Assembly (NCBI GenBank): GCA_945898205.1
Contig: CAMDHO010000023.1
Location: 1 to 34,683, forward strand
DNA: 34,683 nucleotides
Source: Chlamydia trachomatis
GTDB taxonomy: Bacteria > Chlamydiota > Chlamydiia > Chlamydiales > Rhabdochlamydiaceae
Reading direction: 5' to 3'
Each line of letters opens with the position of its first letter. The stretch's first letter is position 1. Shown one piece after another: positions 18,361-27,972 of this stretch. A program made the position numbers and the translations under genes. The notes below the pieces were generated by a model. The model saw only the letters and a program-made list of their open reading frames with translations, searched no databases and was not told where the DNA came from.

Positions 18361-19112
18361 CTTGGGATGAAAGAAGAGATCTAATGATCGCGGGAGACTT
18401 TGAGAGTTCTTTAAAGTTTTGTGCAGATCATTTTGTTAAAGTCTATAAAGAGTCTATCGATAAATATGGGTCTTTTATTCTAGCTCTTTCTGGTGGATCG
18501 ACCCCAAAAGCTCTATTTTCTCTTCTGACAAATTCCCCATATATTTCAAAAATTGACTGGACTAAACTACATCTTTTTTGGAGTGATGAAAGATCTGTAG
18601 ATCCCACGCTTCCAGATAGTAATTTTCATATGGCAATGGAATCCGGTTTTTCTAAAGTCCCTATTCCTTCTTCTCAGATTCACCGTATGGAAGCAGAAAA
18701 AAACATAGAACAAAATGCTTTAGAGTACGAAAAACTAATTCAATCAACCCTTAAAGGACGAGGCTTTGATTTTATTATGCTGGGAATGGGCGAAGATGGT
18801 CATACAGCTTCTTTATTTCCTAAAACAGAGGGTCTTAAAGTTATAGGCAGACTTGTCATTGCTAACTATATTCCTCAAAAAAACACATGGCGCATGACTC
18901 TTACTTTTGAATGTATTAATGCAGCTAGCCATATTGCTATCTACGTTTTAGGAAAAAGTAAACAAGAAATACTAAAAAACGTTCTTACTTCCAAAAAAAG
19001 CACCTATCCCATAGAAAATATAGGAACAATAAAAAACAAGGCTCTTTGGATTGTAGATAATGAAGCTGCCATACTTATTCAAAACAACGGTTGCATTAAA
19101 AAGAGCAGCTAG
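18354..19112 (+). CDS. pgl: 6-phosphogluconolactonase
   Basis: The enzyme hydrolyses 6-phosphogluconolactone made by G6PD. Motifs include LALSGGSTPKALF (residues 43-55), WSDERSVDPTLPDSN (76-90) and GMGEDGHTASLFP (144-156, with the catalytic-region Asp and His). From the ATG at 18354 the product has 252 aa, normal for the DevB/Pgl family. An AAGGAG ribosome binding site 6 bases before it favours this start over an in-frame GTG at 18336. The first 7 bases overlap the end of the OpcA-like gene. Confidence 0.95.
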   Translation: MLAWDERRDLMIAGDFESSLKFCADHFVKVYKESIDKYGSFILALSGGSTPKALFSLLTNSPYISKIDWTKLHLFWSDERSVDPTLPDSNFHMAMESGFSKVPIPSSQIHRMEAEKNIEQNALEYEKLIQSTLKGRGFDFIMLGMGEDGHTASLFPKTEGLKVIGRLVIANYIPQKNTWRMTLTFECINAASHIAIYVLGKSKQEILKNVLTSKKSTYPIENIGTIKNKALWIVDNEAAILIQNNGCIKKSS

Positions 19113-19254
19113 TTTTGTTGTGAAACCGAAAATCCATCCACTCATTCTTTTTCTGAAGATTGGAAGACCTATCTTACAAAACAGCTTTCTTAAAAATCCT
19201 TCTAAAGATAGGATATGAAAAAAACTCAAAAATGTTCTTTCTGAAGAAATCGTT

Positions 19255-19827
19255 ATGAGTCTAGAAATTAAAACAGCACGCCTTATTTTGCGACCTTGGA
19301 AAGAAGAAGATCTGGAACCTTTTTTTCAAATGAATTCTGATCGAAGAGTCATGGAGTAGTTTCCTTCTATTTTAAGCAAAGAGGAAAGCGATCAGCTTGC
19401 GCAAAGCATGCAAAAAAAGATTGAATCCGGTGATTCTAGATTCTGGGCTGTTTCTGTCCCAAATATTGCAGAATTTATTGGTTTTATAGGCCTAAACAGC
19501 CTTGTTCATTCGACTCCTGCAATTGAAATCGGGTGGAGACTAGCCTTTGATCACTGGGGAAACGGTTTCGCAACAGAAGGAGCTCTTGAATGTCTTAAAT
19601 ATGGATTTGAGACATTAAAACTAAATGAAATTATCTCATGTACACTAGAACAAAACGCACCTTCAAGAGCTGTTATGGAAAAGATTGGAATGCATCGAAA
19701 TCCAGCCGATGACTTTAATCTTTCGCCATCACCTAAAGGGCCTAGTCTCAGGCCAGCTGTTCTTTATCGCCTTTCTCTCAATGAATGGAAAAAGATGCGA
19801 TCATGTAAGGATCCTTATGGAATTTAG
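19255..19827 (+). pseudogene. GNAT (RimJ/RimL-type) acetyltransferase interrupted by an amber codon
   Basis: Reading from the ATG at 19255 gives a full GNAT protein of about 190 codons: TARLILRPWKEEDL at the N-terminus, IGFIGLNSL, IEIGWRLAFDHWGNGFATEGA (acetyl-CoA binding beta-4/alpha-3 region) and CTLEQNAPSRAVMEKIGM at the C-terminus. The only lesion is a TAG at codon 35 (19357-19359) within VME*FPS, where relatives usually have Tyr or Trp. Internal initiation at 19408 would lack the first strand and helix. Either a recent pseudogene, a sequencing error or stop readthrough. The encoded enzyme would acetylate a small molecule or protein N-terminus. Confidence 0.8.
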
Positions 19828-20266
19828 CTTTTTGACAAAAGGAATCATTTTAGGATTTTCAATGGCAGCTCCTGTCGGGCCAATCGGCATTCTTTCTATC
19901 CGTAAAACACTGCAATTTGGCCGATTATCCGGATTTTTTTCAGGTCTTGGAGCAGCAGTTGCTGACACGATTTATGGAGTGATTGCTGCTTTTGGTTTAA
20001 CCTTAATATCGAACGTCTTGCTTGCAGGTCAATTTTGGCTTCGTCTTATTCGAGGAGCTTTTTTAATTTATTTAGGATTGAAAACCTTTATTGCTAAACC
20101 AACTAAAAAAACAACTGAAGTTTCCCACAAAAACTTTTCTAACGATTTCATTTCGACGTTCTTTCTCATAATAACCAATCCCATGACAATCCGGTGCCCC
20201 TCTTGGATTGCCACTATCTATCCAAACCATGATCGACGATGTCAAAAATGGAAAAACGCAATTTGA
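19817..20266 (+). pseudogene. LysE-family exporter, truncated
   Basis: From the ATG at 19817 (AAGG 6 bases upstream, 11-base overlap with the acetyltransferase gene) the product starts as a normal LysE/RhtB amino-acid exporter: GIILGFSMAAPVGPIGILSI, then GRLSGFFSGLGAAVADTIYG, and a third hydrophobic helix ending in FLIYLGLKTF. Translation reaches STFFLIITNPMTI, the conserved end of the first half, and then changes at about 20193 to an unrelated tail, ending after 149 aa where the family has about 200. Three terminal helices are missing, so transport is unlikely. The following bases encode in another frame a different protein's C-terminus (see next entry). Confidence 0.75.
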
Positions 20267-20327
20267 TCCAGGCACTAACGAGCTTATTTTGAGTGTAATT
20301 GCAATCTATGCACAAAACTCATTATAG
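20194..20327 (+). pseudogene. Possible 3' remnant of another gene fused to the LysE stump
   Basis: Right after the break in the LysE gene, a different frame reads LGLPLSIQTMIDDV, then NGKTQFDPGTNE and a hydrophobic end VIAIYAQNSL before a TAG at 20325-20327. The composition is protein-like and it has no start of its own, as expected if a deletion joined the 5' half of the exporter gene to the 3' end of another gene. I do not recognise the source family. Confidence 0.35.
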
Positions 20328-20400
20328 TTTGAACACTCGTTATGACTTTAAGAATTGATCATCATGGAGTGTCTTGCTACATCACAACTTTAATCCGTTT

Positions 20401-20429
20401 CATCCTCAGGATTTTAAATTTTGAGGATG
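20401..20429. repeat. 8-bp inverted repeat at convergent gene ends
   Basis: CATCCTCA at 20401-20408 pairs with TGAGGATG at 20422-20429 across a 13-base AT-rich loop. It immediately follows the stop codon of the 1610-aa gene on the minus strand, where it may act as a transcript end, but no T-run follows, so a classical terminator is not shown. Confidence 0.4.
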
Positions 20430-20430
20430 T

Positions 20431-23400
20431 TCATTTTGAATCTATAAAATCAGTTATGTTTTTCCAATTTAATAAATCGATTAAATGTTGTGTATTTGGT
20501 AAATTCTCCGTTAAGGCAGCAATAGTTTTCTTTATCTTTTCTTCTGCTCCTAAGTTACTTAATTCTCTATTTAGTTCAATCAAATTGGCTATATCAAAAA
20601 CTTCACTTGTTGATTTTTGAAGAGCATTCAAATAGATCTTATAAGAAATTTCATTGCAAAGGGAAAATAAAAATGAAATATTTTGTGAGGACTGAGCTCT
20701 TTCTATTATTTGATGGTAAATAAGATTCATCCTAAGATCTTTCACGTTTTCTTTTAAAGACATACCTAAAGAAGTAAAAAGCATATCCAAAACTACATAA
20801 CTTTTGTAAATAGGCATTTCAGAAAATGGAGTTTGGAAAGATGAAAGAATTTTAAGTGGGGAGTCTAATAGACTAGTCCAGGTTTTCTCAAGATTTTCCT
20901 TCCAATTTTCTTTTTTCTCTAAAATATTAGTTAATATTTTTTGGTTTTCGGTAGAAAGCCCGAGCTTAGATAGGTTTTCTTTTGCTATACCAATCATCTG
21001 GTGAGCGGCCCTTCCATGAGGATCGTTTTGTTTAGTTAGTATTTTATTAACCGCAGATGTTCGAGTAGGTTTCATACAACTTAATGCTATCTGATATTCT
21101 ACATAGACCACTTGATCTACTAATTCGTTAATTTGGCTCCATTTCCTTTCTTTTTTCAATTTTATTAAAGTATTTTTGAAGTTATTTAACACCCCTTTAT
21201 ATGCTAGGTTTCCTTCGTAATTTTCAGCTATTAAATCTTCTGCTTTTTCAGTTATATAATTAAAAATTTCAGACTCCCAAAAGTCATAGAATTCATAATT
21301 TTGTAAAAGAGAAATCTCTTCTATGGGCTCAACTCCCGCCATTTTCAAGCAGTCAGAAAAACCGGATATTGGGGTTGCAGAATAAGGTTCTAGGATAAAT
21401 GAGAATACCTGACCCTTGCTATAAGAAACCATTTCTTTAAATGTATCTGTTAAAAGAGAAGAATATACCCCAGTTTCATCACAGGTCTCTAGGCAACCCT
21501 TTGTTTGATGAATAGCTTCTATCCATGATAAGCAATGATTGTTATATATTGCAGTGCACTCTTCTTTTATTTTAGTCCCATCAGGTAATCGAGAAAGAAA
21601 AACCGCATAGCTGTGAGTTGTTAGTTGGGCATCAAAATCATTAAAAGTTTGAGGAGTAAACTCATTTTTGGTCAATTTTAATCCAGGTATTTGCTCTTTT
21701 AAAAAGTTTACAGCCATAGAAATAGCGTTTTTCACCTGATTTAGTGTATATTGAGAAGAGAAAAGACGAAGAATTCTCCCTTCACTATCTAAAAATCCAT
21801 CCCTATTAAAGATCAATTTCAAAGAAGAATAAGACCCCTCTGAGGCTAACCAACTGTCTAAAGTTTCCAAATCGTTTTTTGCAGCTTCTTCAATTGCAAA
21901 AATGTTTTTAATTTTATCTAAATCATATTCAAAAAAATATTCCATGAGAAATGAAAGACACTCTTTTTCTTCCATTCCAGGTTCTTCTATTTTATCTTTT
22001 AAAAATTCAAAAGCTGCTTGTTTAGATCTACTAGTTGTACTATTTATTATTTTTTGCACACACTTTTTTAACCCACGTTTTATAAGATGGTTTAAAATGT
22101 TTTTTTGAGTCTCGATTTCAGGAATCGCTTCAAAGATTTTAGAAAATTGCAGGTAAACAGTTTCAGAACTAGATGTCTTGATAGAATTTCTTAAACTTTT
22201 TTCGACTCCCCATTTAAAACCTAGGTTTGCGCATTTTTGCAAGTTAACATCTGTTTTATTTTTAATAAGTTTAGCTATATTATCTAATTGTCTAAAATCA
22301 AAAGGATCTAATTGGCTTAACTCCTCTATAAGTAATTCTGCACCTGTTCCACTATAGGATTCTGAATTAGCTAGACTGATTAAATCTCGAATGAACAGCT
22401 CTTGCAGAGAGGAAAACCAGTTAAACACTTCTTTGTCAAAAAATAGAGGAGAAAACCTATGATTCTTTAAATGCTTATAAAAGATGTCGTCTTTGTTTTT
22501 AGGATCTAAATAACTTGAAATAAGATCTATAGATTTAGAAAAGGTTTTACTAGTAACTTCTTTTAAAATATAGGGGGTTTTTTCTAGTTCGAAAAGCAGT
22601 CTATTTGCCAAGTCGCTATCTTCTATTCCTGTTAAAAAATCCTTAATTTCTTTTACCTTCTCAAAAATAGGACGTCCTTCCATAGAATTTTTTATTGCTT
22701 GAAGATCCACTATTAAACCAGGTCTAGATTCAGCTCCAATATGATCTAGCAAATTAAGATATCTTTGATAAGCAACCTCATGCCATAGACTATCTAATGT
22801 AGAGAGATCCCCTTTATCTAATGCCTTCTCAAGAAATTGTAGGAAGATAGCTGGCATTTCTAGCTTTATAATTTCTGCCGTCATTTGATTTCTAAATGAT
22901 TCTAAGACTCTCTTAAAAAGATCGCTTTTAGATTCTTTTTTTTGACGTACCTCTAAAGAAGATTGAACATAACTAGGTAAAAGCCAACTCAAAAACTCCG
23001 ATTTTTTTTCCTCGTCAAAACCCCTTATATTGACTTCTGCAGTTTGTTTGAGAGAAGACCCCGCAAAAATATTTTCAAGATAAGTAGCTAATAAATCTAA
23101 ATGAACCGGTGTTAATAAGGAGTCTTGTATTTTTAGACTATTTAAACTACGTGTTCTTTTTTCTAATAAAGATATAGGCTCACTACTGATGTTTTTTAGC
23201 TCTAATAAAAGAGCGTTTCCTTCATATTTCTTTCCTAAAAAGTCGACTAGTTTTAAGAATTTCTGATAAGAAAGCAATTGAGCTAACTCTTCGATTTGAT
23301 CTAACGAAGTAATATTCTCAGGGAAGGGAATCTTTAAGCACTCTGCTTCTTTTTCTAAGAGACCAATAAACAGATCTTGTGCTTTTTGAATATAAGCAAC

Positions 23401-25263
23401 TAGTTCAGATTCACATCTTCCGTTCCTATCTATTCTATTTAGCCCATTAGACCGAATAAACGACTTGAAAAAAGAATCGTTATCCTCTCGAGCTTCCCAT
23501 CGATAAAATTCAGTCAAACGTTTAAATAAATAAGGTTTTAGATCTGCTATTGCTATTTCTTTAAACAAATCATCGAGATCTAAATCTTCCTTCAGAGTCA
23601 TTTGAACAGGCCCTACTTCTGACTCCGGAAACCCGGGTCTTTCAAAACAATCGGCCGCTAAAAGCACATTTATATTATTATTAACATAGGATTCTTCTGC
23701 TAAGATCTCATAAAGAGGATCTTGAGCCCCTTCTTTAATACGCTTATAAATAATTTTAAAATTCTGTCTAAAGGCTAGGTATATTTGATAGGGTGAAAGA
23801 TCTAAGCAATTTTCATCTAAGCTCTCCTTATAAAAAGCTTTGATTTGGTTATGCATAGCGGATTTTATTTCTTGAAGAGGCAAGCCGCTAGCTAGTTCTT
23901 GTAATCCGTGAAAATCTCCTAAATTATAACTTCGATAAAGGGATGATTCATCTATATGGAAACCGCGCTCCTTAGCTAACAGAATGACTTTTGAAAAATA
24001 CAAAAACTCTAATTCCTGTTTAGCATTACATTGTTCTAAAAAAGAGAGAGAAGGATTCCAAATAAGCCCCAAATCTAGACTAGCTAACGGACCAGAGTTA
24101 AAAAAAGACGACAGGTCTTTATCTGACTTAGAAAGCTTAAGAGCTTCTTTAAGAGCGTTTAAATAAGGTGCTTTTTTTAGATCCTTTATCTTATTTATAC
24201 TTTTTTCAATTTTTTCCTCTGTGCTATTTCCCTTAGAATCTCTTATTAAAAGTAAATCTTTCATCCATTGACTTTCTTTATTGCTTTCTTTGGCTAGTTC
24301 CAAGACGATTAAAAATCGCTCGTAGATAATTTTAGGAATAGCTCGATCCCAGTAAATTAAATTGTATCTTTCCGGCTCTAGTTGATTAATCAAATCGAAT
24401 TCAGATATCGTGATTTCACTCTCCTCTATTTTTTTTGCGGTTGTATTTAAAAGATAAGCTAAAAAATTTAAAGAATTTACGACATTCCCACTAGTTTCTA
24501 AAGAAGTCATTTCGTGGATAAGAAGGCCTTCTTTATCAAGGACTCCCCTTTCAATTAAATAATCCTTGAGAATCGATTTTTTTGGGATTGATTTTAATTC
24601 TTCTTCTATTTTTTCAACTTCACCTATTTTCTCATTGATACGCAGCTCTAGGAATAGTGTTTTTAAAAATGGAGAAATAGAAAGAAGTGAAAACAACTCT
24701 CTTACATTAAAATTTCGTAAGAAATCTTTTTTTTCTTTGGAAATCTCTTCTATTTCATATTTTAAAATAGGGGCTATTACAAGATCATGCTGTTTTTGGA
24801 TTAATTTTAAATAAGGGTAGAACTGAATTTTAGAATGGAGTCTTTTTATAATATCTAACTGAATAGATGGATCCATAATTTGTAAAAAAACTTGAAGAAA
24901 AAATTCAGAAGAAAAAGAAGGCAGCAATTCCTCTAGTTCAACAAACTGCTTTGAAAGACAGAGCTCTTTTATCCTATGAAATGTCTCCATCTCGGATTCA
25001 TCTAAATGAACTAAGTATGAAAGGTGATTTAAGCGACTAGCTGGCAGCGAAGCTGCTGTTTTAAGTTCTGTTTTTATGTTATGCCAAAGAGTTGGTATAC
25101 TTTTATGTTGTATTTTTCGAATGCATAGCTCTCCAAATCTTTTTTTTACAAAGACTAATTCTTCGGAACTCACCGGTTTTATTTTTTTTTCATGCATATA
25201 GGTTGTAAATGAAGTCCATGATGTAGCTTCATTTTTTAATAAAGATATAGAAGATATGCTCAT
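20431..25263 (-). CDS. 1610-aa helical repeat protein of unknown function
   Basis: This very large product has no signal peptide and no membrane segment that stands out; it is almost entirely predicted helix, rich in Leu, Glu, Lys, Ser. A degenerate unit recurs, centred on Y..YL..L...: SYQKFLKLVDFLG (about residue 665), AYQRYLNLLDHIG (831), VYVEYQIALSCM (1387) and SYKIYLNALQKS (1540), each followed by an EL..I..... and EK.... helix. The same unit occurs in the 827-aa product upstream. I see no enzyme motif. Size, helical repeats and Chlamydiae background suggest a scaffold or an effector, but this is inference. The ATG overlaps the stop of a 38-codon ORF (ATGA); the gene's own ribosome binding site is weak (GGGG). 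Confidence 0.8.
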   Translation of the reverse strand: MSISSISLLKNEATSWTSFTTYMHEKKIKPVSSEELVFVKKRFGELCIRKIQHKSIPTLWHNIKTELKTAASLPASRLNHLSYLVHLDESEMETFHRIKELCLSKQFVELEELLPSFSSEFFLQVFLQIMDPSIQLDIIKRLHSKIQFYPYLKLIQKQHDLVIAPILKYEIEEISKEKKDFLRNFNVRELFSLLSISPFLKTLFLELRINEKIGEVEKIEEELKSIPKKSILKDYLIERGVLDKEGLLIHEMTSLETSGNVVNSLNFLAYLLNTTAKKIEESEITISEFDLINQLEPERYNLIYWDRAIPKIIYERFLIVLELAKESNKESQWMKDLLLIRDSKGNSTEEKIEKSINKIKDLKKAPYLNALKEALKLSKSDKDLSSFFNSGPLASLDLGLIWNPSLSFLEQCNAKQELEFLYFSKVILLAKERGFHIDESSLYRSYNLGDFHGLQELASGLPLQEIKSAMHNQIKAFYKESLDENCLDLSPYQIYLAFRQNFKIIYKRIKEGAQDPLYEILAEESYVNNNINVLLAADCFERPGFPESEVGPVQMTLKEDLDLDDLFKEIAIADLKPYLFKRLTEFYRWEAREDNDSFFKSFIRSNGLNRIDRNGRCESELVAYIQKAQDLFIGLLEKEAECLKIPFPENITSLDQIEELAQLLSYQKFLKLVDFLGKKYEGNALLLELKNISSEPISLLEKRTRSLNSLKIQDSLLTPVHLDLLATYLENIFAGSSLKQTAEVNIRGFDEEKKSEFLSWLLPSYVQSSLEVRQKKESKSDLFKRVLESFRNQMTAEIIKLEMPAIFLQFLEKALDKGDLSTLDSLWHEVAYQRYLNLLDHIGAESRPGLIVDLQAIKNSMEGRPIFEKVKEIKDFLTGIEDSDLANRLLFELEKTPYILKEVTSKTFSKSIDLISSYLDPKNKDDIFYKHLKNHRFSPLFFDKEVFNWFSSLQELFIRDLISLANSESYSGTGAELLIEELSQLDPFDFRQLDNIAKLIKNKTDVNLQKCANLGFKWGVEKSLRNSIKTSSSETVYLQFSKIFEAIPEIETQKNILNHLIKRGLKKCVQKIINSTTSRSKQAAFEFLKDKIEEPGMEEKECLSFLMEYFFEYDLDKIKNIFAIEEAAKNDLETLDSWLASEGSYSSLKLIFNRDGFLDSEGRILRLFSSQYTLNQVKNAISMAVNFLKEQIPGLKLTKNEFTPQTFNDFDAQLTTHSYAVFLSRLPDGTKIKEECTAIYNNHCLSWIEAIHQTKGCLETCDETGVYSSLLTDTFKEMVSYSKGQVFSFILEPYSATPISGFSDCLKMAGVEPIEEISLLQNYEFYDFWESEIFNYITEKAEDLIAENYEGNLAYKGVLNNFKNTLIKLKKERKWSQINELVDQVVYVEYQIALSCMKPTRTSAVNKILTKQNDPHGRAAHQMIGIAKENLSKLGLSTENQKILTNILEKKENWKENLEKTWTSLLDSPLKILSSFQTPFSEMPIYKSYVVLDMLFTSLGMSLKENVKDLRMNLIYHQIIERAQSSQNISFLFSLCNEISYKIYLNALQKSTSEVFDIANLIELNRELSNLGAEEKIKKTIAALTENLPNTQHLIDLLNWKNITDFIDSK

Positions 25264-25376
25264 AAAACCCCGTGTGTTTTTTGTGTGCCACTTATTATTA
25301 AGTTGATAGAATCTATGTTATGATCTAAACAAGACTCTTCTAAAAATCGAATATAAATAGGGTCTACATTATTCAT
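25260..25376 (-). CDS. 38-codon ORF overlapping the start of the 1610-aa gene
   Basis: An ATG at 25374-25376 follows a strong AAGGAAGAG ribosome binding site and opens a 38-codon frame (MNNVDPIYIRFLEE...) that stops in TGA overlapping the ATG of the 1610-aa gene as ATGA. The large gene has only a weak ribosome binding site, so ribosomes finishing this ORF may restart on it. The peptide resembles no known leader; it might instead be the original N-terminus separated by a frameshift. Confidence 0.5.
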   Translation of the reverse strand: MNNVDPIYIRFLEESCLDHNIDSINLIISGTQKTHGVL

Positions 25377-25488
25377 AGAAAACTCTTCCTTTAATTTGAC
25401 TTACAAGAGATAAAGCCCTTTGCTGAGAATTTTAATTTTCTGAAATCCAGTTTCCCTATTCAAAATGGACTCTATTAAACTTGTTAAG

Positions 25489-27972
25489 TTATATTCTTGG
25501 GCTTTTTCTAACTTCTTCTAAATCAGAGACTATCAGATTCATTATATCAGTTAGCCTAACAGGTGAATCCATGTGTTTTGAAATAACTTTCTGCAAACTG
25601 ACTTCTAAAGCCTCTAAATCTTGGTCTGAAACACTGTCTATTTCACTTATTAAATCGATATCCCCTGAAATCCGCCTACAAAAAAAGTTTTTTATTAGTT
25701 TAATTATCTTCTTTTTTTCAAAGAAACTATCATCAGTAGAATCTTGATGCACATTTTCTATCCCAATTCCTCTTAGAATTTTTAGAATGATTGAGTTCGG
25801 ATTTCCTGGAACTTTCCAATGAAAAGCCCTTTGAATAATAGGCTCATCATCAATAGCAATAAAAGCCCCGGTTAAAATAGATTTTAAAAACTTCGATTTT
25901 TCGTGTACTATTTGTCGCTCTAATAACTCTTGAGTTTGAGTCATTTTTTCAGATATAGAAAGATCTTTATTTTCATCGATTTCCCAGAATTCCTCAACTA
26001 TTTTTTGTTGTGATTTAGGCGTTAACCGCTGAAGTCTAGCTAAGAAATAATCTAAAGAGATTTGTTTTGCAAAATTATTAATATCTAATATGGAATTTGA
26101 GTTGAAACTCGTCCTTCCATTTAACTTCGTGAATTTAGATATTGTTAATTCCTTAAAGATTTCTTGATATTTATAAAGTTTTTGAAGACTATTACTTGGA
26201 CATTCTCCTTCAGCTAAACTAGTAAAAAATTGGCGAGACTGTAAAAATAAGTAAAAAGGTGACCCCTCTTCTTTCTGAAGAAATTCTGTAAATTCCTGTA
26301 ATTGATCTTTATATATTTTATATTCGGATTTATCTTTATTCAGGTGTTTTTTTACAAATCTAGAAACAACCTCTTCTTCTACGGGAGCACACGAAATTAC
26401 AGGAGTCAAACCTTTTAAAAAAACACCGGGAGTGTTGTGTTGTTTGAAATTCCATTTAAGAGATTGGATTAAGTCTTTTGAAATAGGGTTAAAAATAGGA
26501 AGAAGTAAAAATTCCAATGTCTTTTGCATTTTTTCTTTTGTGTTAAGATCTTGAAATGTTAATTCCTCATCTTTTTTGACTAATAGCTCTTTCAAATAGC
26601 TCTCTTCTACGGTTTCTAAGGCTCTTTGATAGTTTTGATATGTCAAGGAATGCACTGTTAAATACAAAGCTGGGACATTGTTATCTTGGTATGCAAGCTT
26701 AGCGAATTCTTCATATAAGCAGTTCAGAGTAGAGGTCGGAATTTTTTCTAAAAGGGTTTCATATATTGAAATGAAAAAAAAGTGAAATTGAGCGAATTTT
26801 TCATAGCAACTTTGATCTGCTTTTTCTTTTTTTTGTATAAAAGAAGAAAATAAGTTTTCATGTAAGGAATCAACTCTAGCTTGAAGAGGCGTTTCACAAA
26901 AATCGCCATCTAAAATACCTCTTAATTCTTTTTGTTCCTTAAAAAGGATCTCAGCGTTACAGATGCAATCTCGAGTCTGTTTTAGTATTTCTTCGAACGA
27001 TTTTTTTGGATTTGAACTAGTAAGTTGGCTATCAAAATCCAAAAGAAAATGTAAATTTAATTTGTGAATTTTTTCTTTATATTGTGAATAGATGGCTTTT
27101 TCAACTTCTTTATGAAAAGCCTCTTTTGATCTCCATTGATGCAGGATCGAAATGTCTGCGTAGCACTTAACCCCTAACCTGGTTAAAAGAGGTGATTGCT
27201 CTAGAAAAAGTTCTTTACTGCAATTTTCTATAGAACTTGAGTTTGAAAAAAGTTGATTAATAATTGTAAAAAAACAACTGTCGGGATTTTCTTTTAGAGC
27301 TTCAGTAGACGCTGTAATCTTTAAATCCACCGAACTTTCTTCTTCTATAAGTTCTTTTAATCTAAGTGCTAATTGATCAGATGGTTGTTTTTTCAGCATA
27401 TTGATTACGTATTTAACCATTTTATTATAAGCAGATTTTTTCAACTGCTGATCTAATTCGGGCAAGTCATCGAAATTAAAAACTAGATCACCAATAAAGA
27501 TTCTTTCTTTTTCTAACAGTCTTTTTAATAAATCTAATGAGGTTTCGATAATTTCACTGAGTTCGTTAACTGGGATCTTAGAATCAACCTGATTATTACT
27601 ATTAAGGACTCGCAGAGCCTTAAAAAAACCAATTAAAGGCGAATTAGCAGGAGAACTTTTAATCCACTGTATTTGAGCAGTTTCTGACTTTGAATGAAAA
27701 AAAGACGCATAGCTCGATAAAAAGTTTACTATAAAAAAATCTTTTACTTGCGCTGAAGAGCTTGATGATAATCTAGCTAATCTTTTGATTTGTTCTTTTA
27801 AAATAACTTCAGGGGATCTACCTATTCCTGAAACTCTTTGCTCTCTTATTGAGCGATTCATAATCTCCGTTATTTTAGGATCTCCAGTAGTTGTCTGACA
27901 AGCTAGGGTCTCTAGTTTTCCTATAACTTCTTCTGTTGACAAAAATCTTTCTTCGGGAAAATCTTTTATCAT
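25489..27972 (-). CDS. 827-aa helical repeat protein, related to the downstream 1610-aa protein
   Basis: Like its larger neighbour this product is nearly all helical and without signal peptide or membrane segment. The shared degenerate unit is visible at about residues 181-230 (AYNKMVKYVINML), 293-338 (AIYSQYKEKIHKL), 444-490 (TYQNYQRALETV) and 640-686 (LDYFLARLQRL), each followed by a charged helix and an EK or EE segment. The N-terminal 50 residues are acidic. The ATG has a clear AGGAAA ribosome binding site. The end lies 112 bases before the 38-codon ORF that leads into the 1610-aa gene, so all three probably form one transcription unit. Function unknown. Confidence 0.8.
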   Translation of the reverse strand: MIKDFPEERFLSTEEVIGKLETLACQTTTGDPKITEIMNRSIREQRVSGIGRSPEVILKEQIKRLARLSSSSSAQVKDFFIVNFLSSYASFFHSKSETAQIQWIKSSPANSPLIGFFKALRVLNSNNQVDSKIPVNELSEIIETSLDLLKRLLEKERIFIGDLVFNFDDLPELDQQLKKSAYNKMVKYVINMLKKQPSDQLALRLKELIEEESSVDLKITASTEALKENPDSCFFTIINQLFSNSSSIENCSKELFLEQSPLLTRLGVKCYADISILHQWRSKEAFHKEVEKAIYSQYKEKIHKLNLHFLLDFDSQLTSSNPKKSFEEILKQTRDCICNAEILFKEQKELRGILDGDFCETPLQARVDSLHENLFSSFIQKKEKADQSCYEKFAQFHFFFISIYETLLEKIPTSTLNCLYEEFAKLAYQDNNVPALYLTVHSLTYQNYQRALETVEESYLKELLVKKDEELTFQDLNTKEKMQKTLEFLLLPIFNPISKDLIQSLKWNFKQHNTPGVFLKGLTPVISCAPVEEEVVSRFVKKHLNKDKSEYKIYKDQLQEFTEFLQKEEGSPFYLFLQSRQFFTSLAEGECPSNSLQKLYKYQEIFKELTISKFTKLNGRTSFNSNSILDINNFAKQISLDYFLARLQRLTPKSQQKIVEEFWEIDENKDLSISEKMTQTQELLERQIVHEKSKFLKSILTGAFIAIDDEPIIQRAFHWKVPGNPNSIILKILRGIGIENVHQDSTDDSFFEKKKIIKLIKNFFCRRISGDIDLISEIDSVSDQDLEALEVSLQKVISKHMDSPVRLTDIMNLIVSDLEEVRKSPRI

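Noticed and set aside
19685-19816. Longer LysE frame starting inside the acetyltransferase gene
   Set aside because: The ATG at 19817 has a ribosome binding site and begins at the family's usual first helix; the upstream part is the acetyltransferase in another frame.
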